NCBI GenBank assembly: GCA_049997955.1
Contig: JAEBDY010000014.1
Span: forward strand, 257,020 to 321,019
Reading direction: 5' to 3'
Source of the DNA: Umezawaea sp049997955
Lineage (GTDB): Bacteria > Actinomycetota > Actinomycetes > Mycobacteriales > Pseudonocardiaceae
DNA: 64,000 nt
Each line of letters starts with the position of its first letter. Within the stretch, counting starts at the first letter, position 1. Positions 8,027-16,403 of this stretch are shown in pieces. A program made the translations under genes and the position numbers. The notes beneath the pieces were generated by a model. The model searched no databases. It was not told where the DNA came from and saw only the letters and a program-made list of their open reading frames with translations.

Positions 8027-8485
8027 ATGGCCTCCTACCGAGTAGAACTCCCCGCGGGATGCACCGAGGTCACGCTCGTCCGGGCCGAGGACGGGTCGGA
8101 GACGGTGGTGCGGTTCGATCCGAACACGTCGAACGGGCCGGTGTTGCGGGACGACGTGGCGCGGCGGTTGCGGGAGTACCTGGCTCGCGAGCCCGGGTCG
8201 GAGGCGCCCGCGCTGGTGGACTTCATGGTGCGGCAGCTCGGCTACCAGGTGGGACCGTTGGCCGCCCGGTCGCCGATCCGGCTCACGGTGATGGACCGGC
8301 GGGCGGTGACGCTGTGGGTCGGGGCGTCGACGCTGGTGAGCGCGAGCAAGCGGCAGACGGCGTTCGCCCTGACACTGCCCGGCGCGGTGCAGAAGGACGC
8401 CGAGCGGGTGATCTTCCGGTTCGGCAGTCCCGGCACGGAGGTGCCGCGGATCGCCCGCGCGTTCCGCGAGTGGGCCGGGGCCTAG
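8027..8485 (+). CDS. hypothetical protein (152 aa)
   Basis: A cytoplasmic-looking protein of unknown function, starting MASYRVELPAGCTEVTLVRA. It has a beta-rich N-terminus and a C-terminal half with GAVQKDAERVIFRFG. A -10-like TACCGT ends five bases before the ATG and no ribosome site is visible, so the mRNA may be leaderless. It is divergent from metG and its stop codon overlaps that of the convergent LigD-type polymerase (TAG on both strands within 8482-8485). Confidence 0.75.
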   Translation: MASYRVELPAGCTEVTLVRAEDGSETVVRFDPNTSNGPVLRDDVARRLREYLAREPGSEAPALVDFMVRQLGYQVGPLAARSPIRLTVMDRRAVTLWVGASTLVSASKRQTAFALTLPGAVQKDAERVIFRFGSPGTEVPRIARAFREWAGA

Positions 8486-9525
8486 TCGGTCTTGCGGGCC
8501 TTCGACGGCTGCACGCGCATCGGTTCACCGGGCATCTTGGGGTAGTCCGGCGGGTACGGCATCTCGCCCCGGTCGTCCTTCTCGTACCACTCCAGCAGCG
8601 TCTCCAGGCCGAACGCCTGCGAGTCGAGCGCGGCGTGCGGATCGCCGTGCTCGGCGTAGTAGCCGGGCACGGTGAGCACGTCGAAGTCGTCCGGGTCCAC
8701 TGTGGACAGCTGGTCCCAGGTGACCGGCGTGGACACGGTGGCGCGCGGGGTGCCGCGGACCGACCAGGCCGAGGCGATGGTGCGGTCCCTGGCGGCCTGG
8801 TTGAAGTCGATGAAGACCTTCTCGCCGCGCTCCTCCTTCCACCACGACGTGGTGGCTTCCGACGGCATGCGCCGTTCGACCTCGCGGGCCAAGGCGATGA
8901 CGGCGTGGCGGACGTCGACGAAGTCCCACTCCGGGCGGATGCGGACGGCCACGTGGACGCCCCGGCCGCCGGAGGTCTTGGGGTAGCCCGTCATGCCCAG
9001 TTCCGCGAGGACCTCGTGGAGGACACCGGCCACCCGTGCCGCGTCGCGGAAGTCCGTGCCGGGCTGGGGGTCGAGGTCGACGCGGAGTTCGTCCGGGTTG
9101 TCGACCAGCGGCCTGCGGACGGGCCACGGGTGGAAGTCGAACGTGCCCAGGTTGGCGGCCCACGCGATGACGGCGGGCTCGGTCGGGCAGACCTCGTCGG
9201 CCGGGCGGCCGGAGGGGAACTTGATGGTGGCCGTCTCCACGAACGGAGGCGCGTTCTTCGGCAGGCGCTTCTGGTAGAACGCCTCGCCGGTGACGCCGTC
9301 GACGTACCGCTTCAACGTGGTCGGCCGGTCGCGCAGCACGCCCAGCAGCGGCTCCGCCACCGAGAGGTAGTACTCGACCACCTGGCGCTTGGTGATGCCC
9401 CGCTCGGGGAAGTACACCTTGTCCGGGTTGGACAGCCGCACGGCTCGGTCGCCGTGGGGTCCGGGAACGATCAGTTCCAACGCCTTCTGGGCCACGACGG
9501 GCAGCGTAAACGACAATGGCGGCAT
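8482..9525 (-). CDS. LigD-type NHEJ polymerase/primase domain protein
   Basis: A 347-residue stand-alone polymerase of the archaeo-eukaryotic primase type found in bacterial LigD. Visible signatures are RLSNPDKVYFPERGITK near the N-terminus, VDLDPQPG with the metal-binding DxD, the nucleotide-binding SGGRGVHVAVRI, and FIDFNQAARDRTIASAWSVR. It is expected to fill or extend DNA ends during non-homologous end joining with Ku and a ligase encoded elsewhere. The start is uncertain: ATG at 9525 overlaps the divergent DUF2277 start in a single CATG, whereas GTG at 9495 follows a -10-like TACGCT and could be leaderless. Confidence 0.88.
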   Translation of the reverse strand: MPPLSFTLPVVAQKALELIVPGPHGDRAVRLSNPDKVYFPERGITKRQVVEYYLSVAEPLLGVLRDRPTTLKRYVDGVTGEAFYQKRLPKNAPPFVETATIKFPSGRPADEVCPTEPAVIAWAANLGTFDFHPWPVRRPLVDNPDELRVDLDPQPGTDFRDAARVAGVLHEVLAELGMTGYPKTSGGRGVHVAVRIRPEWDFVDVRHAVIALAREVERRMPSEATTSWWKEERGEKVFIDFNQAARDRTIASAWSVRGTPRATVSTPVTWDQLSTVDPDDFDVLTVPGYYAEHGDPHAALDSQAFGLETLLEWYEKDDRGEMPYPPDYPKMPGEPMRVQPSKARKTD

Positions 9526-9739
9526 GTGCCGAAGCATCAAGACGCTGCGCCCGCCGTTCGAGGACGAGGTCACGGAGGACGACATGCGCGCCGCCGCGCT
9601 CCAGTACGTGCGGAAGGTGTCCGGGTTCCGGGCGCCCGCCGCGCACAACGCCGAGGCGTTCGACCACGCCGTCGACGTCATCGCGAAGGCGACCGGGGAA
9701 CTACTCGCGCACCTGGAAGTCCGAGGTCGCGCGAAGTAG
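9524..9739 (+). CDS. DUF2277 domain protein
   Basis: A 71-residue protein starting MCRSIKTLRPPFEDEVT, with AALQYVRKVSGFRAPAAHN in the middle, matching the small DUF2277 family of unknown function. Family members usually start MCRxI and contain YVRKxSG, as here. It is divergent from the LigD-type polymerase and shares its start region. Its 3' end overlaps the convergent TetR gene by 39 bases. The family average is slightly longer, so the C-terminus here is short. Confidence 0.8.
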   Translation: MCRSIKTLRPPFEDEVTEDDMRAAALQYVRKVSGFRAPAAHNAEAFDHAVDVIAKATGELLAHLEVRGRAK

Positions 9740-10342
9740 CTCCAGGCCCTCCACGAACGCGGTGAGGGCGAGTTCGAAGCTGTCCCGGTCGAGTTCCTCG
9801 GCGACCGACGGCAGCAGGTGAGCCTTGTCCAGGTGCGGGTAGCGCCCCCGGTAGACCGACGCGTCCGTGGAGAAGCCGCTGGAGAACGTGCTCAGCGCGG
9901 CCCCGAACACCAGGTACATCAGCGACGCCGCGATCATCGTCGCGTGCCGCCGCGGCCAGCCCGCGTCGACCAGCGCGCCGTGCATGACGTCGAGCCTGCG
10001 CAGCGACGCGCCGCGGCCCGCGGGCCCGTACGCGAGGAACGGCACGACGTTCGGGTGCCGCGACAGCGCCGCCCGGTAGGACCGCGCGCTGTCGACCAGG
10101 CCGCGCCGCCAGTCGCCGGACTCGAACCCGGACACGTCGACCTGCTCCAGCACCTCGCTGGCGATCTCGTGCAGCAGGTCGTCCTTGGTCGCCACGTGCC
10201 CGTACAGCGACGGGGCGCGCACCCCCAGCTCGCCCGCGAGCTTGCGCATCGACAGGCCGTCGAGGCCGTCGCGGTCGATGATGTCGAGCGCGACCTTGCG
10301 GATGCGGTCCCCGCTGAGGATGGGGATGCTCGGTCGAGGCAC
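9701..10342 (-). CDS. TetR family transcriptional regulator
   Basis: A 213-residue TetR-type repressor. The N-terminal helix-turn-helix runs from DRIRKVALDIIDRDG through SMRKLAGELGVRAPSLYGHV, followed by an all-helical ligand-binding domain with a TetR_C-like pattern. I take GTG at 10342 as the start because AAGGGG sits about six bases upstream; a longer frame upstream lacks a site. It is divergent from the acyl-CoA dehydrogenase operon across a 73-base gap containing an imperfect dyad, so it probably represses that operon and itself, with an acyl-CoA or fatty acid as a plausible ligand (inference). Confidence 0.88.
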   Translation of the reverse strand: MPRPSIPILSGDRIRKVALDIIDRDGLDGLSMRKLAGELGVRAPSLYGHVATKDDLLHEIASEVLEQVDVSGFESGDWRRGLVDSARSYRAALSRHPNVVPFLAYGPAGRGASLRRLDVMHGALVDAGWPRRHATMIAASLMYLVFGAALSTFSSGFSTDASVYRGRYPHLDKAHLLPSVAEELDRDSFELALTAFVEGLELLRATSDFQVRE

Positions 10343-10384
10343 ATCGTCCCCTTGCACTGGGTTCTCCGACACGCCTACGTTATA

Positions 10385-10405
10385 CCTAACGCCGTTCGGT
10401 TTAGG
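10385..10405. promoter_or_regulatory. putative TetR operator
   Basis: CCTAA at 10385-10389 and TTAGG at 10401-10405 form a dyad, with partial symmetry inside (ACGCCG/TTCGGT). It lies between the divergent TetR and acyl-CoA dehydrogenase genes and overlaps the AGGAGG of the latter. Confidence 0.45.
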
Positions 10406-10415
10406 AGGTCGTGGC

Positions 10416-11564
10416 GTGGATCTACGCCTGTCCGACGAGCACCAGCAGCTCAAAGAACTGGCCCACCGCTTCACGGAGGAGCGGATCGTCCCGTTCGCCC
10501 AGCAGTGGGACCGGGACGAGGCCATCGACCGCGCGCTCGTGCCCCGACTGGGCGAGGTGGGGTTCCTCGGGCTGGGCATCGACGAGGAGCACGGCGGGTC
10601 CGGAGGCGACAACCTGGCCTACTGCCTGGTCCTGGAGGAGATCGCGCGCGGCGACTCGGCCGTGCGCGGCATCATCTCGGTGTCGCTCGGCCTGGTCGGC
10701 AAGACGATCTCCAAGAACGGCACCGACGAGCAGAAGCGGCAGTGGCTGCCCGGCCTGTGCGCGGGCACGCAGCTCGGCTGCTTCGGCCTCACCGAACCCG
10801 GGACCGGGTCGGACGCCGGGTCCCTGTCCACCAGGGCGGAGCGCGACGGCGACGACTGGCTGCTCACCGGCCGCAAGGTGTTCATCACCAACGGGACCTG
10901 GGCCGACGTCGCGCTGATCTTCGCCCGCACCGGCGGTCCGGGGCCGAAGGGCATCACCGCGTTCCTGGTGCCGACGGACTCGGACGGCTTCCAGGCCACC
11001 GAGATCCACGGCAAGCTCGGCATGCGCGGCCAGGCGACCGCCGAGTTGGCGCTCGACCGCGTGCGCGTGCCGGACAGCGCCCGGCTCGGCGAGGAGGGCA
11101 CGGGGTTCAAGCTCGCCATGGCGGCGCTGGACCGCGGCCGGATGTCCGTCGCGGCCGGCTGCGTCGGGGCCGCGCGCGGCGCCCTGGAGGCGAGCCTCGA
11201 GTACGCGGCGGAACGCGAGCAGTTCGGCAAGCCGATCGCCGGGTTCCAGCTCGTGCAGGAACTGCTGGCGGACATGGCCGTCGAGACCGACGCCGCCCGC
11301 CTGCTCACCTGGCGGGTCGCGGACCTGGCCGACCGCGGCGAACCGTTCCGCACCGAGGCGTCCATGGCGAAGCTCTACGCCAGCGAAGCGGCCGTGCGGG
11401 TCGCCAACAACGCCATCCAGGTTTTCGGCGGGTACGGCTACATCGACGAGTACCCGGTCGGGAAGTACCTGCGGGACACCAGGGTGACCACCCTCTACGA
11501 GGGCACAAGCCAGATCCAGAAACTGCTCATCGGCCGCGCGCTCACCGGCGTCAACGCCTTCTGA
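10416..11564 (+). CDS. acyl-CoA dehydrogenase (first of pair)
   Basis: A 382-residue FAD-dependent acyl-CoA dehydrogenase catalysing alpha,beta-desaturation of an acyl-CoA thioester in the cytoplasm. It shows the family signatures CFGLTEPGTGSDAGS and QVFGGYGYIDEYPVGKYLRD. The probable catalytic base is in TLYEGTSQIQ. GTG at 10416 is preceded by AGGAGG with seven bases between. It begins a unit with a second dehydrogenase and a MaoC-type hydratase, suggesting degradation of a specific short or branched acyl-CoA under the divergent TetR. Confidence 0.93.
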   Translation: MDLRLSDEHQQLKELAHRFTEERIVPFAQQWDRDEAIDRALVPRLGEVGFLGLGIDEEHGGSGGDNLAYCLVLEEIARGDSAVRGIISVSLGLVGKTISKNGTDEQKRQWLPGLCAGTQLGCFGLTEPGTGSDAGSLSTRAERDGDDWLLTGRKVFITNGTWADVALIFARTGGPGPKGITAFLVPTDSDGFQATEIHGKLGMRGQATAELALDRVRVPDSARLGEEGTGFKLAMAALDRGRMSVAAGCVGAARGALEASLEYAAEREQFGKPIAGFQLVQELLADMAVETDAARLLTWRVADLADRGEPFRTEASMAKLYASEAAVRVANNAIQVFGGYGYIDEYPVGKYLRDTRVTTLYEGTSQIQKLLIGRALTGVNAF

Positions 11565-11577
11565 AACGGGGAACAGC

Positions 11578-12747
11578 ATGGACTTCACGCTCGACGAGGA
11601 GCAGAAGGAGATCAGGGACTGGGTGCGCACGTTCGTGCGCAAGGAGATCATCCCGCTGGAGCCGGAGGTGCTCCGCCGCGAGCGCGCCAACCAGCCCGGT
11701 CTGACGTTCGAAGAACTGGAAGCGTTGCAGCAGAAGGCGAAGACCGCGGGCTTCTGGGGCGTGCAGACGCCGACGGAGTACGGCGGCATGGGCCTCGGCG
11801 CGGTGATGACGGCCCTGATCGAGGCCGAGCTGGGCCGGTCGTTCGTGCAGTTCCGCTTCGGCGGCTACGCGGACAACATCCTCTACCACGGCAACGCCGA
11901 GCAGAAGGAGCGCTACCTGCTCCCGACGATCTCCGGCGAGCGCAAGTCGTGCTTCGCGATCACCGAGCCCGGTGCCGGGTCGGACGCCAAGGCGATCCGC
12001 ACCTCCGCGCGCAAGGAGGGCTCGGAGTGGGTGATCAACGGTGAGAAGACGTTCATCACCGGCGGCAACGAGGCCGACTTCGTGATGGTGTTCGCGGTGA
12101 CGGACAAGGAGAAGGGCGCCAACGGCGGCGTCACGTGCTTCCTGGTCGACCGCGACATGGGCTGGAAGTCCGAGCCCATCCCGACCATGGGCCAGTGGGG
12201 TCCGGCGGCACTCGTGTTCGACAACGTGCGCGTGCCGGAGGAGAACGTCCTCGGCGAGATCGGCCACGGCTTCACCCTGGCGATGCAGTGGATCGGCGCG
12301 GGCCGGTACATGCTGCCGGCGCGGGCCATCGGTTCGGTGGAACGCCTGGTGGAGATGGCCATCGAGCAGGCGAACACCCGTGTCACGTTCGGCCAGCCCA
12401 TCGCCGAGTACCAGGCCATCCAGTGGATGATCGCCGACTCCGCCGTCGAGATCGAGGCGCTGCGCTGGCTCGTGCTGCACGCCGCGTGGCTCGTCGACCA
12501 GGGCAAGGACTCGCGGCAGGCGCAGTCCATGGCGAAGCTGTACGGCGGTGTGAAGGCGAACGAGATCGTGGACCGCGTGCTGCAGATCCACGGCGGCATG
12601 GGCTACACCCGCGAGCTGCCGATCGAGCGCTGGTACCGCGAGCTGCGGCTGCTGCGCATCTACGAGGGCACCGACGAGATCCAGCGCCGCACGATCGCCC
12701 GCAACCTCCTCAAGGGCCACGCCAAGGTCAGCGGATCCCTGGGGTGA
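11578..12747 (+). CDS. acyl-CoA dehydrogenase (second of pair)
   Basis: A 389-residue acyl-CoA dehydrogenase, paralogous to but clearly distinct from the upstream one. Motifs are CFAITEPGAGSDAKAIR, QIHGGMGYTRELPIERWYR and the catalytic-base region IYEGTDEIQRR. GGGGAA precedes the ATG at a 13-base gap from the first gene, so the two are translated from one message. Pairs of dehydrogenases can work as heteromers in actinobacterial sterol catabolism, but each here looks full length, so separate homomeric enzymes are equally likely. Confidence 0.93.
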   Translation: MDFTLDEEQKEIRDWVRTFVRKEIIPLEPEVLRRERANQPGLTFEELEALQQKAKTAGFWGVQTPTEYGGMGLGAVMTALIEAELGRSFVQFRFGGYADNILYHGNAEQKERYLLPTISGERKSCFAITEPGAGSDAKAIRTSARKEGSEWVINGEKTFITGGNEADFVMVFAVTDKEKGANGGVTCFLVDRDMGWKSEPIPTMGQWGPAALVFDNVRVPEENVLGEIGHGFTLAMQWIGAGRYMLPARAIGSVERLVEMAIEQANTRVTFGQPIAEYQAIQWMIADSAVEIEALRWLVLHAAWLVDQGKDSRQAQSMAKLYGGVKANEIVDRVLQIHGGMGYTRELPIERWYRELRLLRIYEGTDEIQRRTIARNLLKGHAKVSGSLG

Positions 12748-13466
12748 GCACGGTCGTCCGGTCCTGGACCGAGGACGACGTCGAGCGCTACGCGGCCGCG
12801 GTGGGCGGAACGGGCATGCAGCCCGGTTTCGCCATCGCGGTCGCGCAGTTCGGCGGGCCGCAGGTGGAACTCGACGCGGACCTGACGCGGGTGCTGCACG
12901 CCGAGCAGTCGCTCGTCCTGCCGCGTGACCTGCCGCTCGCGGGCACGGTCGAGGTGACCCGCGAGGTCACCGACGTGTTCGACAAGGGCTCCGGCGCGCT
13001 GGTCGTGCGGGAGTGGCGCGCGACCGGCGACGCCGAGTTCACCACCCGCGCGTCGCTGTTCGTCCGCGGCGCGGGCGGTTTCGGCGGACCTCGCGGCACC
13101 ACCGCCCGCGTGCCGATGCCCGACCGCGCGCCGGACGTGGAGCTGCGGTACCGGACCTCGCCGGACCAGGCCGACCGCTACCGGCTGACCGGTGACGAGA
13201 ACCCGCTGCACTGGGACCGGGAGTTCGCCGAACGCGGCGGTTTCCCCCGGCCGATCCTGCACGGGCTGGCCACCTACGGCATCGCGGCCAGGCTGCTGGC
13301 CGAGGAGCTGGGCGTCCTCGCCGTGGGCGCCCGCTTCGCCAGTCCCGTCTTCCCCGGCGACGAGCTGCTGGTCAGCGCCTGGCGCGAGGACGGGGAGGTG
13401 CGGTTCCGCACCTCCGTGAACCACACGACGGTGATCAATGACGGTAGGGCTATCCCCCGTTCCTAG
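12744..13466 (+). CDS. MaoC-type acyl dehydratase
   Basis: A 240-residue double hot-dog protein: an N-terminal FAS1-type dehydratase half and a C-terminal MaoC half with YRLTGDENPLHWDREFAE and FPRPILHGLATYG, the latter carrying the hydratase Asp/His region. It should hydrate the enoyl-CoA made by the upstream dehydrogenases. The GTG start overlaps the preceding TGA stop (GTGA), indicating translational coupling. Confidence 0.88.
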   Translation: MSTVVRSWTEDDVERYAAAVGGTGMQPGFAIAVAQFGGPQVELDADLTRVLHAEQSLVLPRDLPLAGTVEVTREVTDVFDKGSGALVVREWRATGDAEFTTRASLFVRGAGGFGGPRGTTARVPMPDRAPDVELRYRTSPDQADRYRLTGDENPLHWDREFAERGGFPRPILHGLATYGIAARLLAEELGVLAVGARFASPVFPGDELLVSAWREDGEVRFRTSVNHTTVINDGRAIPRS

Positions 13467-13517
13467 GTGGGTGCCCACACCATCGATCATCAGCGGCTGG
13501 TGTTCCAGGCTGTAGTC

Positions 13518-14402
13518 ATGCGATCACGAAGTGACGTCTTCCAGCTCAGCACCGCGACCGACACGACCGCGTTGACGAGGCTGCGGATCCCGACCGCCGC
13601 GGGCACGTTCGACGCGGTCGCGGCAGGCCCGCTCGACGGGCGCAAGGTGCTGCTGCTGCACGGGGTCCCGCAGTGCGGCATCGAGTGGCGCCACCAGCTG
13701 CGCGCGCTGGCCGCCGACGGCTACCGCGCGGTCGCGCCCAACCAGCGCGGCTACTCCCCCGGCGTCCGCCCGAAGCGGGTCGAGGACTACCGCGTGGAGA
13801 ACGCCGTGAACGACGTCACCGCGATCGCCGACCAGCTCGGGTGGCGCCGGTTCGACCTCGTCGGCCACGACTGGGGCGCCGTCGTCGGGTGGGAGGCCGC
13901 CGCTCGCCACCCGCTGCGCGTCCGCACCCTCACCGCCGTGTCCGCGCCGCACCCCGGCGCCTTCGCGGCGGCGCTGCGCACCGACCCCGACCAGCGGGCC
14001 CGTGCCGCGCTGCTCGACTACCTGCGGCAGCCCGAGGTGCCGGAACGCGAGATGCTCGCCAACGGGTCCGCCCGGCTGCGGCAGGGGTGGCCCGCGGTGA
14101 TCCCGCGGCAGCGGGTCGAGCAGTACGTGCGGCAGCTGTCCGAGCCGGGGGCGTTGACCGCGGCCCTCAACTGGTACCGGGCGAACAGGTTCGACGGGGA
14201 CTACGCGCCGGTCTCGGTACCGACGATGTACCTGTGGGGCACCGAGGACGACGCCGTGGGACCGGAAGCCGCCCAGACGACCAGCGACTGGGCCACGGGG
14301 GCGTACCGGTTCGAGGTGCTGGACGGGATCGGCCACTTCGTGCCCGAGGAAGCAGCGGAGCGGACGTCGGCGCTACTGCTGGAACACCTCGGCGCGCACT
14401 AG
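13518..14402 (+). CDS. alpha/beta hydrolase
   Basis: A 294-residue alpha/beta-hydrolase fold protein. It has the oxyanion-region HGVP, the nucleophile elbow VGHDWGAVVG in which the nucleophile position is Asp, as in haloalkane dehalogenases and epoxide hydrolases, and a C-terminal catalytic His in GIGHFVPEE. An epoxide hydrolase-like activity is therefore more likely than an esterase. Start choice is uncertain: ATG at 13518 has no clear ribosome site but a -10-like TGTAGT just upstream; a GTG at 13467 directly after the previous stop is possible. It may be the last gene of the acyl-CoA operon or an independent unit. Confidence 0.85.
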   Translation: MRSRSDVFQLSTATDTTALTRLRIPTAAGTFDAVAAGPLDGRKVLLLHGVPQCGIEWRHQLRALAADGYRAVAPNQRGYSPGVRPKRVEDYRVENAVNDVTAIADQLGWRRFDLVGHDWGAVVGWEAAARHPLRVRTLTAVSAPHPGAFAAALRTDPDQRARAALLDYLRQPEVPEREMLANGSARLRQGWPAVIPRQRVEQYVRQLSEPGALTAALNWYRANRFDGDYAPVSVPTMYLWGTEDDAVGPEAAQTTSDWATGAYRFEVLDGIGHFVPEEAAERTSALLLEHLGAH

Positions 14403-14425
14403 GACAGGGGTCCCCCGTCAGCCAG

Positions 14426-14449
14426 GACCCCCCGACGCACACGCTACGG
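14426..14449 (+). repeat. 24-bp dispersed repeat, copy 1
   Basis: GACCCCCCGACGCACACGCT followed by ACGG is identical to bases 32713-32736 in the same orientation. It sits 24 bases after the alpha/beta-hydrolase stop. Its role is unknown; it could be part of a repeated 3' element or a remnant of a mobile sequence. Confidence 0.6.
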
Positions 14450-14504
14450 GTGGGGTACGACGGTTTTCGGGCGCCTGAGGTGCCCGGAGGTAGCTCGTTC
14501 GGGT

Positions 14505-14752
14505 GGTTGGTCGAGCCGTCGGGTCAGGTATCCGGGCTCGTCGGCATCTGCGCTCGGACCTGGGGCAGGTGGCCGAGACGTCGGATCAGCGTCCAAGCTC
14601 GCCTGCGCTGCGCTCGAAGTCGGAACAGGTGGTCGAGCCGCCGGTCAGACGGCCAGGCTCGCCAACATCTGCGCTCGGAGTCGGGAGCGGTGGTCGAGCC
14701 GTCGGGTCAAGCGTCCAGGCTCATCAGCATCTGCGCCCGGACTCGGGAGAGG
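14505..14752 (-). repeat. degenerate tandem repeat of the 3' end of the GntR gene
   Basis: Four units of 60-63 bases start near 14505, 14568, 14628 and 14689, each beginning GGTNGNCGAGNCG and containing a version of ATCTGCGCTCGGA. The rightmost unit includes the last codons and stop of the GntR gene. Read on the minus strand, unit 3 encodes LRAQMLASLAV plus stop and unit 1 encodes VRAQMPTSPDT plus stop, against VRAQMLMSLDA plus stop in the gene. Unit 2 carries small deletions. The array fills most of the 300-base gap downstream of the regulator; the other content is copy 1 of the 24-bp repeat. Confidence 0.75.
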
Positions 14753-15354
14753 TGGCGGCGCATGATCCGGTTGGACTGGTGGGTGTCGCCCGCCGCGACA
14801 GCGGCCACCAGCGCGTCGTGGTCGTCCAGCGACGCGTGCTGGTGGGGTGGATCGTCCCCCAGGCCGCTGCGCAACAACACGACCCGCTGCTGGACCAGCC
14901 GCACCTGCTCCGCGATGCGGGGACTGCGAGCGGCGTCCAGCAAAGCCTGGTGGAACGCCAGGTCCAGGCGGTAGGGGAACCTGACCCCGGCCTGGTAGTC
15001 GCGCCGGGACAGCGCGCAGACCTCGCGCAGCCGCGCCACGTCGGCGTCGGTCCGCCTGCTGGCCGCCAGTTCGGCCGCGGCGCACTCCAGCGCCGACCGG
15101 AGTTCGAACAGCGCCCGCACCTCTTCGGCGTCGGCCTTGGGCACGTGCGCCCCCTTGTTCGGCACCAGCACCAGCAGGCCCTCGCTGGCCAGGTGCCTGA
15201 TCGCCTCCCGCAGCGGTCCCCTGCTGATCCCCAGGCGGTGGGCCAGCTCGACCTCGTTGACCCGCTCGCCCGGTGGGATCTCGCCGGTCAGCACCAGTTC
15301 GCGCAGCACGTCGACGGTCTGCCCGGCGAGGCTCAGGTGGAGCGGGGGTGTCAC
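14707..15354 (-). CDS. GntR family regulator, FCD subfamily
   Basis: A 215-residue FadR-type regulator. The N-terminal winged helix contains ERVNEVELAHRLGISRGPLR and a long recognition region ending EGLLVLVPNKGAHV. The C-terminal helical FCD domain (from about residue 75) has the metal/effector-binding pattern with DLAFHQALLDAA and DDHDALVAAVAAGD. It is divergent from an asparaginase gene with a 14-bp palindrome between them, so control of asparagine use is a reasonable inference. The last codons and stop form one unit of a decayed tandem repeat that continues downstream. Confidence 0.9.
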   Translation of the reverse strand: MTPPLHLSLAGQTVDVLRELVLTGEIPPGERVNEVELAHRLGISRGPLREAIRHLASEGLLVLVPNKGAHVPKADAEEVRALFELRSALECAAAELAASRRTDADVARLREVCALSRRDYQAGVRFPYRLDLAFHQALLDAARSPRIAEQVRLVQQRVVLLRSGLGDDPPHQHASLDDHDALVAAVAAGDTHQSNRIMRRHLSRVRAQMLMSLDA

Positions 15355-15395
15355 GTACGTCTCCCAGGCTGGCGGAACGGAAAGACCGTGTTGTT

Positions 15396-15409
15396 AACTG
15401 TCGACAGTT
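15396..15409. promoter_or_regulatory. palindromic operator between the GntR and asparaginase genes
   Basis: AACTGTCGACAGTT is a perfect 14-bp palindrome in the 75-base divergent gap, about 20 bases before the asparaginase start. It is the best candidate binding site for the adjacent FCD-type regulator. Confidence 0.6.
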
Positions 15410-15429
15410 GGCAGTGTAGAGGAGGACGC

Positions 15430-16383
15430 ATGGTGCACGAGGTCGTGGCCGAGGTCTGGCGTGGCGAGTTCCTGGAGTCCGTGCACCACGGGTCGGTCGT
15501 CGCGCTGAACCGCGATGGCGAAGCGGTCCTGCGGATGGGCCGCCCGGAGCGCGTGACGCTCCCCCGCTCGTCCAACAAGCCGATCCAGGGCCTCGCGATG
15601 CTGCGCAACGGGCTCGACCTGGACGGTGAACTGCTCGCGCTGGCCTGCGCCAGCCACTCCGGCGAGGACTTCCACGTCGACGGCGCCCGCCGGATCCTGG
15701 CGATGGCGGGCCTGGACTTCACCGCTCTCCAGTGCACCCCCGACCTGCCGATCGGCGAAGCCGCGCTGGCCGCGCACCTGGCCGCGGGCAGGGGCAGGGC
15801 GCCGGAGTACATGAACTGCTCGGGCAAGCACGCCGCGATGCTGCTGACCTGCGTGCGCAACGACTGGTCGACCGACGACTACCTCTCCCTCGGCCACCCG
15901 CTCCAGATCGCGATGCGGACGACCCTCGAAGAACTGGCGGGCGAACCCGTCGGCGCGATCGGGGTCGACGGCTGCGGCGCGCCGCTGTTCGGGATCAGCC
16001 TGGACGGGCTGGCGCGGGCGTTCGGCACCCTCGCCTGCGCACCCGCGGGAACCCTGGAGCACCGGGTCGCCTCCGCGATGAACCGCCACCCGGAGTGGGT
16101 CGGCGGAACGGGTCGCGACGTCACCGAACTGATGCGCGCGCTGCCGGGCGCGCTGGCCAAGGACGGCGCGGAAGGCGTGTACGCGATCGGCCTGCCGGAC
16201 GGGTCCGCGGTCGCGCTGAAGATCGCCGACGGGTCCAGCCGGGCACGGGCCGTGGTCGTCGTCGAAGCGCTGCGACTGCTCGGCGTGGACGTGGCCGCCC
16301 TGACCTCGCTGGCGACCGTCCCGGTGCTGGGCCACGGGCGGACCGTCGGCGCGGTCCGACCGGCTTTGGCCCTGGCGGGCTGA
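15430..16383 (+). CDS. asparaginase (PF06089 type)
   Basis: A 317-residue protein of the asparaginase II family (the Rhizobium-type/thermolabile class, not the E. coli AnsB fold). Signatures are SSNKPIQGLAMLRNG, ACASHSGEDFHVDG, the conserved NCSGKHAAMLLTC and GVDGCGAPLFG. Predicted to hydrolyse L-asparagine to aspartate and ammonia in the cytoplasm; no signal peptide is visible. GAGGAGG lies five bases before the ATG. It is divergently transcribed from the GntR regulator. Confidence 0.88.
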   Translation: MVHEVVAEVWRGEFLESVHHGSVVALNRDGEAVLRMGRPERVTLPRSSNKPIQGLAMLRNGLDLDGELLALACASHSGEDFHVDGARRILAMAGLDFTALQCTPDLPIGEAALAAHLAAGRGRAPEYMNCSGKHAAMLLTCVRNDWSTDDYLSLGHPLQIAMRTTLEELAGEPVGAIGVDGCGAPLFGISLDGLARAFGTLACAPAGTLEHRVASAMNRHPEWVGGTGRDVTELMRALPGALAKDGAEGVYAIGLPDGSAVALKIADGSSRARAVVVVEALRLLGVDVAALTSLATVPVLGHGRTVGAVRPALALAG

Positions 16384-16403
16384 AGAACCTCTATTCTCGG
16401 AGC

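Noticed and set aside
14505..14752. CRISPR array
   Set aside because: Units are contiguous with no unique spacers and correspond to the 3' end of the adjacent gene.
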